A stretch of 64,000 bases of DNA from Brachybacterium sp. P6-10-X1 (GTDB lineage: Bacteria; Actinomycetota; Actinomycetes; Actinomycetales; Dermabacteraceae). Location: positions 2,852,001 through 2,916,000 of the forward strand of contig NZ_CP017297.1 of assembly GCF_001969445.1 (NCBI RefSeq). The letters are read 5' to 3'. Under the pieces are notes generated by a model. That model made no database searches, was not told the DNA's origin, and saw only the letters and a program-made list of their open reading frames with translations. This document shows, piece after piece, positions 17,058-24,725 of the stretch. Numbering within the stretch: the first letter of the stretch is position 1; each line of letters begins with the position of its first letter. The translations under genes were made by a program, and so were the position numbers.

Positions 17058-17806
17058 TGCGCTGGCTCCCCGGCCTGGACGAGGGATTCCGAGATCGACT
17101 GCTGGCCACCCTGGACGGCCACGGCGCCGTCGAGGTCCACGACGCGGACCTCGAGCACAGCGCGCTTCTCCTGGAACAGGTGACCGGCCCGACCCTCGCG
17201 GAGGAGACCGACCGCGCGGGCCCTCTCGGGACGGCATCCTTCGCCGGGAGCGTCGCCCGCAGGATCGCAGGCGTCCCCGCGCCGCACGACGCACCCCAGC
17301 TCGCCGACGGAGCCGAGCACTGGCTCGCGCAGTTCGAGACGCAGCACGACACGGCCCGTCATGTCGGCATCGCCCTGGACGCAGAGACCTTCGCTGCTGC
17401 CGTCGACGGCGTGGAACGGCTGGGACGAACCCGGTCCGCCACGCTGACCCACGGCGATCTCAGCGTCGAGAACATCATGCGCCGCTCGGACGGCCCGTGG
17501 ATCGCCATCGATCCCGACTTCCTCGCCGGCCCGGTCGAGCACGAGGCCCACACGATCCTTCGGAGCCTGCTGACCTCGATCGTCGCATCCTCGAACCCGA
17601 TCACGGCGAGGGCAGATGCCGCCCGCGCGTTCTGCTCGGCCTCCGGGGCCGATCCGGGCCTGGCGCTCGACATCTCCCACGCACGGTTCGCCGCCTCCTA
17701 CTACTGGGAGGCCCAGCACCAGGGCGACCCCGAGAACGTCGAGAACCTGCGGGTCGCCACCTGGTACGCGGCCGAGCTGCGTCGGAGGCACGCGCGCGAC
17801 CGCTGA
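17057..17806 (+). CDS. Aminoglycoside/hydroxyurea-type phosphotransferase
   Basis: A 249-residue kinase-fold enzyme resembling the APH(6)/hydroxyurea phosphotransferase group. The catalytic loop is THGDLSVENIM (Asp as base, Asn as metal ligand), and the second metal motif is WIAIDPDFL. The N-lobe is short: a Gly-rich loop is not clear, and the ligand segment DLEHSALLLEQVTGPTLAEE is the first recognisable block. It is translationally coupled to the GNAT gene. Together they could form a small modification pair acting on an antibiotic or metabolite; that is inference. Confidence 0.75.
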   Translation: MRWLPGLDEGFRDRLLATLDGHGAVEVHDADLEHSALLLEQVTGPTLAEETDRAGPLGTASFAGSVARRIAGVPAPHDAPQLADGAEHWLAQFETQHDTARHVGIALDAETFAAAVDGVERLGRTRSATLTHGDLSVENIMRRSDGPWIAIDPDFLAGPVEHEAHTILRSLLTSIVASSNPITARADAARAFCSASGADPGLALDISHARFAASYYWEAQHQGDPENVENLRVATWYAAELRRRHARDR

Positions 17807-17872
17807 TGCTCAGCGGAGTGCCGACGGTCCCGATGAGGCACGGCCCCGACGATCCCGGCACCGGGCACCGGC

Positions 17873-18238
17873 TCAGGGCGCACAGTCGATGCAGGTGGTC
17901 GCCTCCGGTCGGGCGGCCAGCCGGGCCGAGGCGATCGGGGCCCCGCAGCGCCGGCAGCGACCGCCCTCCCCGCGCTCCATGCGCTCGGCCGCCTCGTCGA
18001 TCCCGACGAGAGCCTCGGTCCGCGCGAGGCGCAGTCCCTCCAGGCGGGACCACTGCTCCGACAGCGGCACGCCGTCGGGGTCGTGCTCGTCATCGTCCGC
18101 CGTGCCCTCACGGGACCGCCGCAGCGCCGCGAGCTCGCTCTCGACCTCCTTCAGCTGAGCCCGAGCGTCCCGCCGACGGGACGCGAGCTGCTCGGCACGG
18201 TCACGGGCCACGTCGGAGTTCTGCGACACGTCATCCAT
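17873..18238 (-). CDS. TraR/DksA-type zinc-finger protein
   Basis: A 121-residue protein with a long coiled-coil N-terminal half (QLASRRRDARAQLKEVESEL, up to about residue 95) and a C-terminal C4 zinc finger, RCRRCGAPIASARLA ending TTCIDCAP. This is the DksA/TraR layout, in which the coiled coil reaches into the RNA polymerase secondary channel. Actinobacterial members are often linked to transcription control or stress. No operon partner is evident; it converges on the phosphotransferase gene. Confidence 0.85.
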   Translation of the reverse strand: MDDVSQNSDVARDRAEQLASRRRDARAQLKEVESELAALRRSREGTADDDEHDPDGVPLSEQWSRLEGLRLARTEALVGIDEAAERMERGEGGRCRRCGAPIASARLAARPEATTCIDCAP

Positions 18239-18367
18239 GAGCCCAGTCTGCTCCGCAGCTCGCGATCGGTGAGCAGCCGGCCCGACCGAAGACCGAAGCT
18301 CTCGATCCCGCCGTGACGATGCCGTCGGAGTACGTCCTCATCGACCGACAGCTGTACGAAGCCATGA

Positions 18368-18976
18368 TCAGCACTCGACCGTCCGCAGGGATGACGACAT
18401 CTCCCCGAGTTCCGATCCTGCCGAGACCTTCGCGTGGACATGCATGTCATGCCATCCGTCGGCGTACAGAGCGCCGTCACGGCGCGTCCCCTCCGCCGTG
18501 AATCCCGCTCTGGTCGCGACACGGCATGACCCGGGATTCCTCGTCGAGTGTTCGAGCTCGACGCGGTGCATTCCGACGGAGAGGGCCCACACGGTCGCCC
18601 GATGAAGTGCTCGGGAGGCGATCCCCCGACCGCGGGAGGCGGCCCTTGTCCAGGAGGCCGCTTCCGCGGATCCGTCCGTCAGGTCGAACGTGAGCGTCAT
18701 GCGACCCTCCAGCGTGCCCTCGATGTCGACGGCCCAACTGGCCGCCGCCTCCGACACCCACGCCGACGCGGCCTCCGCGACCCACCTGCTGGCCTCATCC
18801 GGCGACATGGAGCGGGCATGCCAGCGCTGGATCTCGGACTCCGCGTACGCCGAGACCACCGCTGGAACATCGTCGTCCGCCCACGGGCGCAGCATGATCG
18901 GTCCCGCGACGAGAACGGGCTGCGCAGAGGCCGACAGCGATCCCGCAACGATGGCCGGCTCGACGAGGGAGGGCAT
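18368..18976 (-). CDS. GNAT-family N-acetyltransferase (RimJ/RimL type)
   Basis: A 202-residue acetyltransferase with motif A seen as ASRGRGIASRALHRATVWAL and the RimJ/RimL-like ending VELEHSTRNPGSCRVATRAG followed by GFTAEGTRRDG. The upstream frame starts with TTG at 19012, but the ATG at 18976 fits the family start (a short lead followed by GPIMLRPWADDDV). It is probably involved in modification of an amine group on a protein or small molecule. No partner gene is evident. Confidence 0.85.
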   Translation of the reverse strand: MPSLVEPAIVAGSLSASAQPVLVAGPIMLRPWADDDVPAVVSAYAESEIQRWHARSMSPDEASRWVAEAASAWVSEAAASWAVDIEGTLEGRMTLTFDLTDGSAEAASWTRAASRGRGIASRALHRATVWALSVGMHRVELEHSTRNPGSCRVATRAGFTAEGTRRDGALYADGWHDMHVHAKVSAGSELGEMSSSLRTVEC

Positions 18977-19058
18977 GCCCAAGAGCTTTACAGCACGGGA
19001 CCGCGAAGACAACCGGGTGGACGCAGGCCATCGCGGGCAGCGGCCGACGGTGCACCCC

Positions 19059-19412
19059 TCAGTCGCCCTGATCGACCCCCGTCCGTCGCTCCGAGCCCGA
19101 GTCGCGTCGCGCCTCCGCGGCCAGCACCGCGTCGAGCAGGCCGGGGAAACGCTGGGCGAGGTCCTCCTCGCGCAGGCAGTTGAGGATGGCGGTGCCGCGG
19201 TACCGCTGCGTGATGACGCCTGCCTCCCGCAGCACCCGGAAGTGGTGGGTCGAGGTCGACTTGGTGACCGGCAGATCGAAAGCGATGCAGGCCTGGTCGT
19301 CGTGCCCGCCCGCGAGCTGGCCGACGATCACCCGCCGGATCGGGTCCGCGAGCGCGGAGAGCACCTGGTCCAGGGCGATCTCCTGGACGTCGGGGTGATG
19401 GAGAGTACGCAC
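19059..19412 (-). CDS. ArsR-type winged-helix regulator, divergent to an old yellow enzyme
   Basis: A 117-residue regulator. The DNA-binding domain is VLSALADPIRRVIVGQLAGG followed by VTKSTSTHHFRVLREAGVI. The GTG at 19412 is chosen over the ATG at 19445 because the ATG lies inside a candidate operator and the family begins RTLHHPD. The region before the recognition helix, HDDQACIAFD, contains a Cys that could sense oxidants or electrophiles. It is divergently transcribed from the flavin oxidoreductase, which is the classic arrangement for electrophile-responsive control. Confidence 0.85.
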   Translation of the reverse strand: MRTLHHPDVQEIALDQVLSALADPIRRVIVGQLAGGHDDQACIAFDLPVTKSTSTHHFRVLREAGVITQRYRGTAILNCLREEDLAQRFPGLLDAVLAAEARRDSGSERRTGVDQGD

Positions 19413-19461
19413 GGCCGCGCCCTTTCTCTCAGGATTGCGGCCCATAGTACTAGGGCCCTCG

Positions 19462-19483
19462 TAGTACGGTGCTCCTCGTACTA
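19462..19483. promoter_or_regulatory. Candidate ArsR operator between regulator and OYE gene
   Basis: TAGTACG at 19462-19468 and CGTACTA at 19477-19483 form a perfect inverted repeat with an 8-base spacer. A further TAGTAC lies at 19445-19450, one and a half turns away. Both divergent promoters must lie here, so binding would control both genes. Confidence 0.55.
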
Positions 19484-19510
19484 ACCGATAACGCTCTGGA
19501 GACGACTCCT

Positions 19511-20602
19511 GTGACGACTCTGTTCACTCCCTTCCGCATCCGCGACCTCGAGATCCCCAACCGGGCCTGGATGTCGCCGATGTGCACCTACAGCGCGGAC
19601 GCCTCACCGGGTTCGGCCGGTCGTCCCACCGATTTCCACCTCGGCCACTACTCCGCCCGCGCCGCCGGCGGAGCGGGCATGGTGATGGTCGAGGCCACGG
19701 GCGTGGCTCCCGAGGGGCGGATCTCACCGTTCGACCTGGGCCTGTGGGACGACGCGCAGATCCCGGACTTCGCCCGGATCACGAATGCGGTCCGCTCCCA
19801 GGGAGCGGTCGCCGGCATCCAGCTGGCGCACGCCGGCCGCAAGGCCTCCACGGGTCGCCCCTGGGAGGGCGGCGACTGGTTGGGCACCGAGGAGTACGGA
19901 TGGATGCCGTACGGCGCGAGCCCCGTCGCGTTCCCCGGCGGCCCGGTCCCCCACGAGATGAGCCGCGAGGACATCAGGGCCGTCGTCTCCGCGTTCGCCG
20001 AGGCCGCCCGGCGCGCTCTCGAGGCGGGGTTCCAGGTGGCCGAGATCCACGCAGCGCACGGGTACCTGCTGCACTCGTTCCTCTCCCCGATCGCGAACCG
20101 GCGCATCGATGAGTACGGCGGCGACCTGACCGGCCGGGCTCGGCTCGTGCTCGAGGTCATCGACGCGGTCCGCGCGGTCTGGCCGGACGATGCCCCCGTC
20201 TTCCTGCGCATCTCGACCACCGACTGGATCGAGGAGAACTCCGAGGACCCCCGGGACAGCTGGACCTACGAGCAGTCCGCCCGGCTGACCACCTGGGCCG
20301 GCCAGCACGGCGTGGACCTGGTCGACGCCTCCTCGGGCGGTACGGACATCGTCCCCATCCCCCACGACGCCGACTACCAGACCCGCTACGCCGCACGACT
20401 GCGTCAGGACACGACCGTCCCGATCGCCGCCGTCGGCCGCGTGAAGGACGCCGAGCAGGCGGAGGAGCTGATCGGCTCCGGTGCGGCCGATGCCGTCCTC
20501 GTCGGCCGCGAGATGCTCCGGGACCCCTCCTGGGCCAACCGCGCCTCGCGCGCTCTCGGCGCGGAGCCGCGTTTCATCACGCAGTACGCGTACGCGCTGT
20601 GA
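19511..20602 (+). CDS. NADH:flavin oxidoreductase, old yellow enzyme (YqjM-like)
   Basis: A 363-residue FMN-dependent ene-reductase. The YqjM-class active-site Cys is in MSPMCTYSA, and further markers are QLAHAGRKAS, EIHAAHGYLLHSFLSP and the FMN/phosphate segment LVGREMLRDP. The enzyme reduces activated double bonds, so electrophiles such as quinones or maleimides are likely substrates. The GTG start at 19511 fits the family (TTLFTPFRIRDLEIPNR); the frame opens slightly earlier at 19469. It runs into the end of the MerR gene with a 26-base tail-to-tail overlap. Confidence 0.92.
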   Translation: MTTLFTPFRIRDLEIPNRAWMSPMCTYSADASPGSAGRPTDFHLGHYSARAAGGAGMVMVEATGVAPEGRISPFDLGLWDDAQIPDFARITNAVRSQGAVAGIQLAHAGRKASTGRPWEGGDWLGTEEYGWMPYGASPVAFPGGPVPHEMSREDIRAVVSAFAEAARRALEAGFQVAEIHAAHGYLLHSFLSPIANRRIDEYGGDLTGRARLVLEVIDAVRAVWPDDAPVFLRISTTDWIEENSEDPRDSWTYEQSARLTTWAGQHGVDLVDASSGGTDIVPIPHDADYQTRYAARLRQDTTVPIAAVGRVKDAEQAEELIGSGAADAVLVGREMLRDPSWANRASRALGAEPRFITQYAYAL

Positions 20603-21368
20603 GGTCCGCGCCGACCGGTGCTCCGCCGCGGGTGGTGGCCCGGTCCGCCCCGTCGTCGTCCTCCAGGGCGAGACGGTACGCCTGGCGCAGAGCCTCGAGC
20701 TGCGCCGGGTTGTAGAGGTCGGTCACCGCCTGATTCAACGCTCGCATCGACTCGCGCCGCCGGCCGCCGGCCGCGACGGGCGGGGTCCGCGTGCCGGGGT
20801 ACCGCTCATGGATGGTGCGCAGCAACGGGACGAGCCGTGCGGCGACAGCACGCACGGCGCCCTCGTCCGCATCCGCCGGCAGGTCGTTGAAGTCCTCGTC
20901 GGCCTCCTGATGGTCGGCGACGATGCCGCGCAGGTCCCGCATGCCCTGGTCGTCGTAGAGCACGCCGCTGATCGTGATCATCGCCCGATCCGCCTCGGTG
21001 AGGCTGCCGGCGACGGATTCGAAGCCGGCCGGGACGTCCGGCCCGGCGGGGTGGGCCAGCAGATCGACCAGCTCGGCGCGGACTGCCTGCTGGCGGGCGA
21101 TGGAGTCGGCGAGCTGGGCGTCGAGCCCGCGCACCGCTTCGGCATAGCTCTCGTCGGACTCCCCGGCCTGCGCGATCTCGGCGAGGGACATCCCCAGCTC
21201 CCGCAACCGCGTGATCTGCAGCAGGCGCACCAGATGCGGCGTGCCGTACTGCTTGTACCCGTTCGCCGCCCGCGCGGGCTCCTCGAGCAGCCCCACCGCG
21301 TGATAGTGCCGCACGCTCTTCACCGTGGTGCCCGCCAGATCGGCGAGCCGGCGCGTGCTCCAGGCCAT
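20577..21368 (-). CDS. MerR-family transcriptional regulator
   Basis: A 263-residue regulator with an N-terminal MerR winged helix (residues 3-70, STRRLADLAGTTVKSVRHYH, then a YKQYGTPHLVRLLQITRLRE block) and a C-terminal helical sensor of about 160 residues with no recognised ligand motif. It diverges from the CPBP gene. A promoter with a 15-bp palindrome between the hexamers lies in between, the classic MerR target. The 3' end overlaps the OYE gene. Confidence 0.9.
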   Translation of the reverse strand: MAWSTRRLADLAGTTVKSVRHYHAVGLLEEPARAANGYKQYGTPHLVRLLQITRLRELGMSLAEIAQAGESDESYAEAVRGLDAQLADSIARQQAVRAELVDLLAHPAGPDVPAGFESVAGSLTEADRAMITISGVLYDDQGMRDLRGIVADHQEADEDFNDLPADADEGAVRAVAARLVPLLRTIHERYPGTRTPPVAAGGRRRESMRALNQAVTDLYNPAQLEALRQAYRLALEDDDGADRATTRGGAPVGADLTARTRTA

Positions 21369-21437
21369 CAGCGGACCCTCGGCAGCTCGGACATGCCCCC
21401 ATCATCGCGGACCGCAGGACGCAGGGGAAGCGGACTC

Positions 21438-21468
21438 TTGACCGTGCCCCAGGGGCACCGTTTCGGAT
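21438..21468 (+). promoter_or_regulatory. MerR-type promoter/operator before the CPBP gene
   Basis: A TTGACC -35 box (21438-21443) is followed immediately by GTGCCCC-A-GGGGCAC (21444-21458), a perfect 15-bp dyad, and then by a -10-like tcggat around 21463-21468. A palindrome filling a long (about 19-base) spacer is the hallmark of MerR-activated promoters. It reads toward the CPBP gene 30 bases further on. Confidence 0.65.
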
Positions 21469-21496
21469 GGGGTCACCCATGATCACGAGGAGACAC

Positions 21497-22408
21497 ATGA
21501 GCACCGCCCCCAGCTCCCTGACCCACGACTCCGCGACGCCCACCCCGTCCGTCCGCCCGTCCCGACCCTTCGGGGCGCATCTGTCCATGCGCTGGTGGGT
21601 CCCGGTGGTGCTGACGCTCGTCGTCGTCGCGGCCACCTATCTGCTGCAGCTGCTGCTCCTGGGCGCGGCCGCGCTGGTGGAGGTCGGCATGTTCGGCAAG
21701 GATCCCGCCGACACCTCGCTGACGCCGCTGACGTATGTGGCCAAGGACCTCTCGATCATCCTCCTGGCCCCCCTGACCCTCGTGGTCCTGGCACGGGCGG
21801 CCCGGGTGCCCTGGCGCTCGGCTCTGCGGGCTACGGGGCAGTTCCGGTGGCGGCGCCTGGGGGCGTATCTCGGCCTGTTCGCGGTGCTCATGGTGGCCGT
21901 GAACCTCGCCCTCCAGCTCGTCCACCCCTCGCCGCTGTCGCTGTTCGCCGTCTCCGGCACCACGGTGGCGCTGCTGGTGATGGTGCTGCTGACCACGCCG
22001 CTGCAGGCTGGGGCCGAGGAGGTCGTCTTCCGCGGCGTGCTCACCGCGTCCTACGCCTCCTGGGTTCGGGCGGCTCGTCCGGCGGCCGTCGTCGGCATCA
22101 TCGGCTCGAGCACCCTGTTCGCCGTGCTCCACACCAGCGCCGACCCGTGGATGATCGTGAACTACCTCGGCCTCGGGGCGAGCACCGCGGTCATGGCGCT
22201 GCTGGGCCGCGGTCTCGAGGCGCCGATCGCCTTCCACGTCATGAACAACGTCTTCTCGATGGGCATCGGCGCCCTCTTCGCCGACGGCGGCGGGATCGGT
22301 CAGGATCGTGGCGCCGGCTCCGCGGGCCCCTACATGCTGCTGTTCCTCCTGGCCGAGGTCGTGGCGGTGCTCCTGGTGTGGTGGATCGAGCGGAGGCGCA
22401 GCACCTGA
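21497..22408 (+). CDS. CPBP-family intramembrane glutamic endopeptidase
   Basis: A 303-residue membrane protein with about eight hydrophobic helices. All three CPBP/ABI motifs are present: AEEVVFRGVL (EExxxR), FAVLHTSAD (FxxxH) and HVMNN (HxxxN). The start ATG at 21497 has a good site (GAGGAG) upstream. Such proteases process membrane-bound substrates, including bacteriocin-immunity or prenylated targets. Expression probably depends on the divergent MerR protein via the palindromic promoter. Confidence 0.9.
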   Translation: MSTAPSSLTHDSATPTPSVRPSRPFGAHLSMRWWVPVVLTLVVVAATYLLQLLLLGAAALVEVGMFGKDPADTSLTPLTYVAKDLSIILLAPLTLVVLARAARVPWRSALRATGQFRWRRLGAYLGLFAVLMVAVNLALQLVHPSPLSLFAVSGTTVALLVMVLLTTPLQAGAEEVVFRGVLTASYASWVRAARPAAVVGIIGSSTLFAVLHTSADPWMIVNYLGLGASTAVMALLGRGLEAPIAFHVMNNVFSMGIGALFADGGGIGQDRGAGSAGPYMLLFLLAEVVAVLLVWWIERRRST

Positions 22409-22447
22409 ACACCGCTGCGACCCTTCCCCTGATGGCAGGATGCCCCC

Positions 22448-22864
22448 ATGCCGATCACCGATCTCGCCGACCTGCTCCGCTCCATGCGGCCGATCCGCCA
22501 GGACGGAGAGTACGTCTTCGTCGACGCCGAGGCGCTGCCCGCCGAGGTCCGCGTCGAGGCGAGCGTGCGCGAGGAGGAGGGCCCCTCGGGCGTGATCGCC
22601 CGCGGTGACGCCGACCTGCTCGGCCTGCCCTATGACGTCGTCACCACGTGGATCACGCTGACCGTCCACTCCTCGCTCGAGGCCGTCGGCCTCACCGCCG
22701 CGGTCAGCACAGCGCTGGCAGAGGCCGGACTGCCCTGCAATGTCATCGCGGGACTGCGGCACGACCATCTGCTGGTCCCGACCGGCTCGGCCGACGACGC
22801 GCTGCGCGTCCTCCAGGAGCTCTCCGCCCGGTCCGCCCACGAGGCCGCCGATGCGGCAGGATGA
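22448..22864 (+). CDS. ACT domain-containing protein
   Basis: A 138-residue protein with a tandem ACT-like fold. The C-terminal part, WITLTVHSSLEAVGLTAAVS then LAEAGLPCNVIAGLRHDHLLV, is typical of stand-alone DUF/ACT regulators. These proteins usually bind amino acids. No enzyme domain is attached. It lies 39 bases after the CPBP gene and 38 bases before the thiolase gene, so it may be co-transcribed with either. Confidence 0.75.
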   Translation: MPITDLADLLRSMRPIRQDGEYVFVDAEALPAEVRVEASVREEEGPSGVIARGDADLLGLPYDVVTTWITLTVHSSLEAVGLTAAVSTALAEAGLPCNVIAGLRHDHLLVPTGSADDALRVLQELSARSAHEAADAAG

Positions 22865-22902
22865 GTCCTGACACCGTTGTCGACGGGCTAGGAGGCCCCA
22901 CC

Positions 22903-24075
22903 ATGAACGACATCGTGATCGTCGCCGCGGCCCGCACTCCGCAGGGGCGTCTGCAGGGGGCGCTGGCCCCGTTCTCGGCCCCGCAGCTGGGGTCCGTCGC
23001 CATCGAGGGCGCCCTCGCACGGGCCGGCGTGGACGCGTCCGGTGTGGATGCCGTGATCCTGGGGCAGGTGCTGCCCGCGGGCAGCGGCCAGAACCCGGCC
23101 CGTCAGGCCGCCCTCGGCGCGGGGATCGGCTGGGACGTCCCGGCCCACAGCGTCAACAAGGTGTGCCTGTCCGGGCTGACCGCCGTCATCGACGCGGCCC
23201 GGATGATCGCGGTCGGGGACGCGGAGGTCGTCGTCGCAGGCGGCATGGAGTCGATGTCCCAGGCTCCGCACCTGCTCATGGGCTCCCGCTCCGGGTGGAA
23301 GTACGGGGCGGTCGAGGCGCTGGACCACATGGCCCACGACGGCCTGACCGATGCGCAGGACCGGGAGAGCATGGGGCAGTCGACGGAGCGGCACAACCCG
23401 CGCTTCGAGGTCACCCGTGAGGACCAGGACCGGGTGGCGGCGCTGTCCCACCGGCGTGCGGCCGCGGCCGCCGAGGTGCTCGCCGAGGAGATCGTCCCGA
23501 TCGAGGTGCCGCAGCGCCGCGGCGAGCCGCTGGTCGTCGCCGCGGACGAGGGGATCCGCCCGGACACGACGGCCGCCTCCCTCGCGGCGCTCCGCCCTGC
23601 CTTCGCCGCGGGCGGGAGCATCACGGCGGGCAACTCCTCGCAGATCTCCGACGGCGCCGCGGCGCTGGTGCTCACCACCCGCGCCCGCGCCGACGAGCAG
23701 GGCTGGCAGGTCATGGCCGAGATCGGTGCTTCGGGCCAGACCGCCGGGCCGGACAACTCCCTGCAGGCTCAGCCTGCGGATGCGATCACCCGCGCCCTGG
23801 CGAAGCAGGGGATCACGCCCTCGGACCTCGACGTCGTGGAGATCAATGAGGCCTTCGGCGCGGTCGTCGCCCATTCTCAGCGCGCGCTCGGTCTGCCCGA
23901 GGAGATCGTCAACCCCCACGGCGGGGGCATCGCGATCGGTCACCCCATCGGGGCCTCGGGTGCCCGGCTCGCGGTGCACGTCGCCCATGAGCTGACGCGC
24001 CGGGGCTCCGGCACCGCCGCCGTGGGGCTCTGCGGCGGCGGGGGCCAGGGTGAGGCGCTGCTCCTGTCGCGCTGA
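22903..24075 (+). CDS. Acetyl-CoA C-acetyltransferase (thiolase)
   Basis: A 390-residue thiolase II that condenses or cleaves acetoacetyl-CoA. The catalytic set is complete: Cys88 in KVCLSG, the INEAFGAVVA block, His347 in GIAIGHPIGASG and Cys377 in LCGGGGQG. The start ATG at 22903 follows GGAGG. Actinobacteria use this enzyme in fatty-acid or isoprenoid supply and ketone metabolism; the surroundings give no clue. A hairpin repeat follows its stop within 30 bases. Confidence 0.93.
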   Translation: MNDIVIVAAARTPQGRLQGALAPFSAPQLGSVAIEGALARAGVDASGVDAVILGQVLPAGSGQNPARQAALGAGIGWDVPAHSVNKVCLSGLTAVIDAARMIAVGDAEVVVAGGMESMSQAPHLLMGSRSGWKYGAVEALDHMAHDGLTDAQDRESMGQSTERHNPRFEVTREDQDRVAALSHRRAAAAAEVLAEEIVPIEVPQRRGEPLVVAADEGIRPDTTAASLAALRPAFAAGGSITAGNSSQISDGAAALVLTTRARADEQGWQVMAEIGASGQTAGPDNSLQAQPADAITRALAKQGITPSDLDVVEINEAFGAVVAHSQRALGLPEEIVNPHGGGIAIGHPIGASGARLAVHVAHELTRRGSGTAAVGLCGGGGQGEALLLSR

Positions 24076-24104
24076 CCGCTCCCCCTTCCGCGCACCACAC
24101 GGTC

Positions 24105-24158
24105 GAGATCTACGGTCTCGTGGTCACAGACGCGTGTGGCACCACGAACGCAGAGCTC
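24105..24158. repeat. 54-nt imperfect hairpin, dispersed family member
   Basis: Left arm GAGATCTACGG and the right arm (complement reads GAGCTCTGCG) form an imperfect stem closed by CACA-GACGCG-TGTG. Aligned base to base without gaps, it shares about 39 of 54 bases with 60456-60509, in the same orientation. It lies just beyond the thiolase gene and its last two bases enter the copper-ATPase relic. Confidence 0.75.
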
Positions 24159-24384
24159 AGCTGCGGGCGGGGGTCGGCGTGCCAGGGTCAGCGCCGCCGA
24201 TCTGCGCCGGTGTGGGCAGCGCCGCGCCGTATCCGGTCTGCTCGACGGTCGTGACCAGATCCCGCGGCTCGTACTCCGCGGGGGAGGTGACCTTCGCCGT
24301 CTCGGTGGCGTCGTCGACGCTCGCGCTGACCCCGTCGAGCTTGTTGAGCTTGCGCTCGATGCGGTGCGCAGCTCGGGCACGGGG
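24157..24384 (-). pseudogene. Relic of a copper-ATPase heavy-metal-associated (HMA) domain
   Basis: On the minus strand the frame that follows copZ's stop reads RIERKLNKLDGVSASVDD then ATETAKVTSPAEYEPRDLVT and VEQTGYGAALPTP. That is the body of an HMA domain as found at the N-terminus of CopA-type ATPases. The metal-binding part appears only in another frame (CPSC), so about two bases have been lost before RIER. There is no start codon or ribosome-binding site, and a TGA ends it before any ATPase segment. It seems to be what is left of a replaced copA gene. Confidence 0.65.
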
Positions 24385-24390
24385 AGAACG

Positions 24391-24606
24391 TCAGGCGCGG
24401 GTCGCGGCGTACCCGGCCTCCTGGACCGCGGCGAGCACGGCGTCGTCCGGGACAGGCTGGGTGGCGGTGAACGAGAGGGCCCCCGTCTCATGGCTGACCT
24501 CGATCTGGTCGATGCCGGGGATCTCGCCGACCTCCTCGCGCACGGACATCTCGCAGTGCCCGCAGGTCATGCCGGTCACCCGGTACTCGTAGCGGTTCTG
24601 GGCCAT
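24391..24606 (-). CDS. copZ: CopZ-like copper chaperone
   Basis: A 71-residue HMA-domain protein with the Cu(I)-binding motif GMTCGHCEMSV near residues 12-22 and the fold VTGMTC to VSHETGALSFTATQPVPDDA. The ATG at 24606 follows GAGGAG. CopZ carries Cu(I) to ATPases and to CsoR-type repressors. Its promoter region holds two TACCC-N5-GGGTA dyads. Confidence 0.9.
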   Translation of the reverse strand: MAQNRYEYRVTGMTCGHCEMSVREEVGEIPGIDQIEVSHETGALSFTATQPVPDDAVLAAVQEAGYAATRA

Positions 24607-24628
24607 GGGGCGTCTCCTCGTCGTTGCG

Positions 24629-24675
24629 TACCCTCGAGGGGTATCCGTCTCTCTCAAATGTACCCTTTGGGGGTA
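24629..24675. promoter_or_regulatory. Two CsoR-like operators before copZ
   Basis: TACCC-TCGAG-GGGTA at 24629-24643 and TACCC-TTTGG-GGGTA at 24661-24675 are 15-bp dyads of one design, 32 bases apart. They lie between the copper ATPase's stop and the copZ start. The motif resembles the TACCC/GGGTA operators of copper-sensing CsoR repressors. A third copy lies at 26991. No csoR gene is visible in this window. Confidence 0.65.
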
Positions 24676-24725
24676 TGTAGGTCACGGTGCTGCCGCGGAT
24701 CCGTGAGGCACTGCGGCGTCCTGCG

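Noticed and set aside
18313-18501. 62-codon plus frame starting TMPSEYVLIDRQLYEAM
   Set aside because: The start looks natural, but it runs antisense into the GNAT gene and turns Arg/Pro-rich; no support beyond the first 20 codons.
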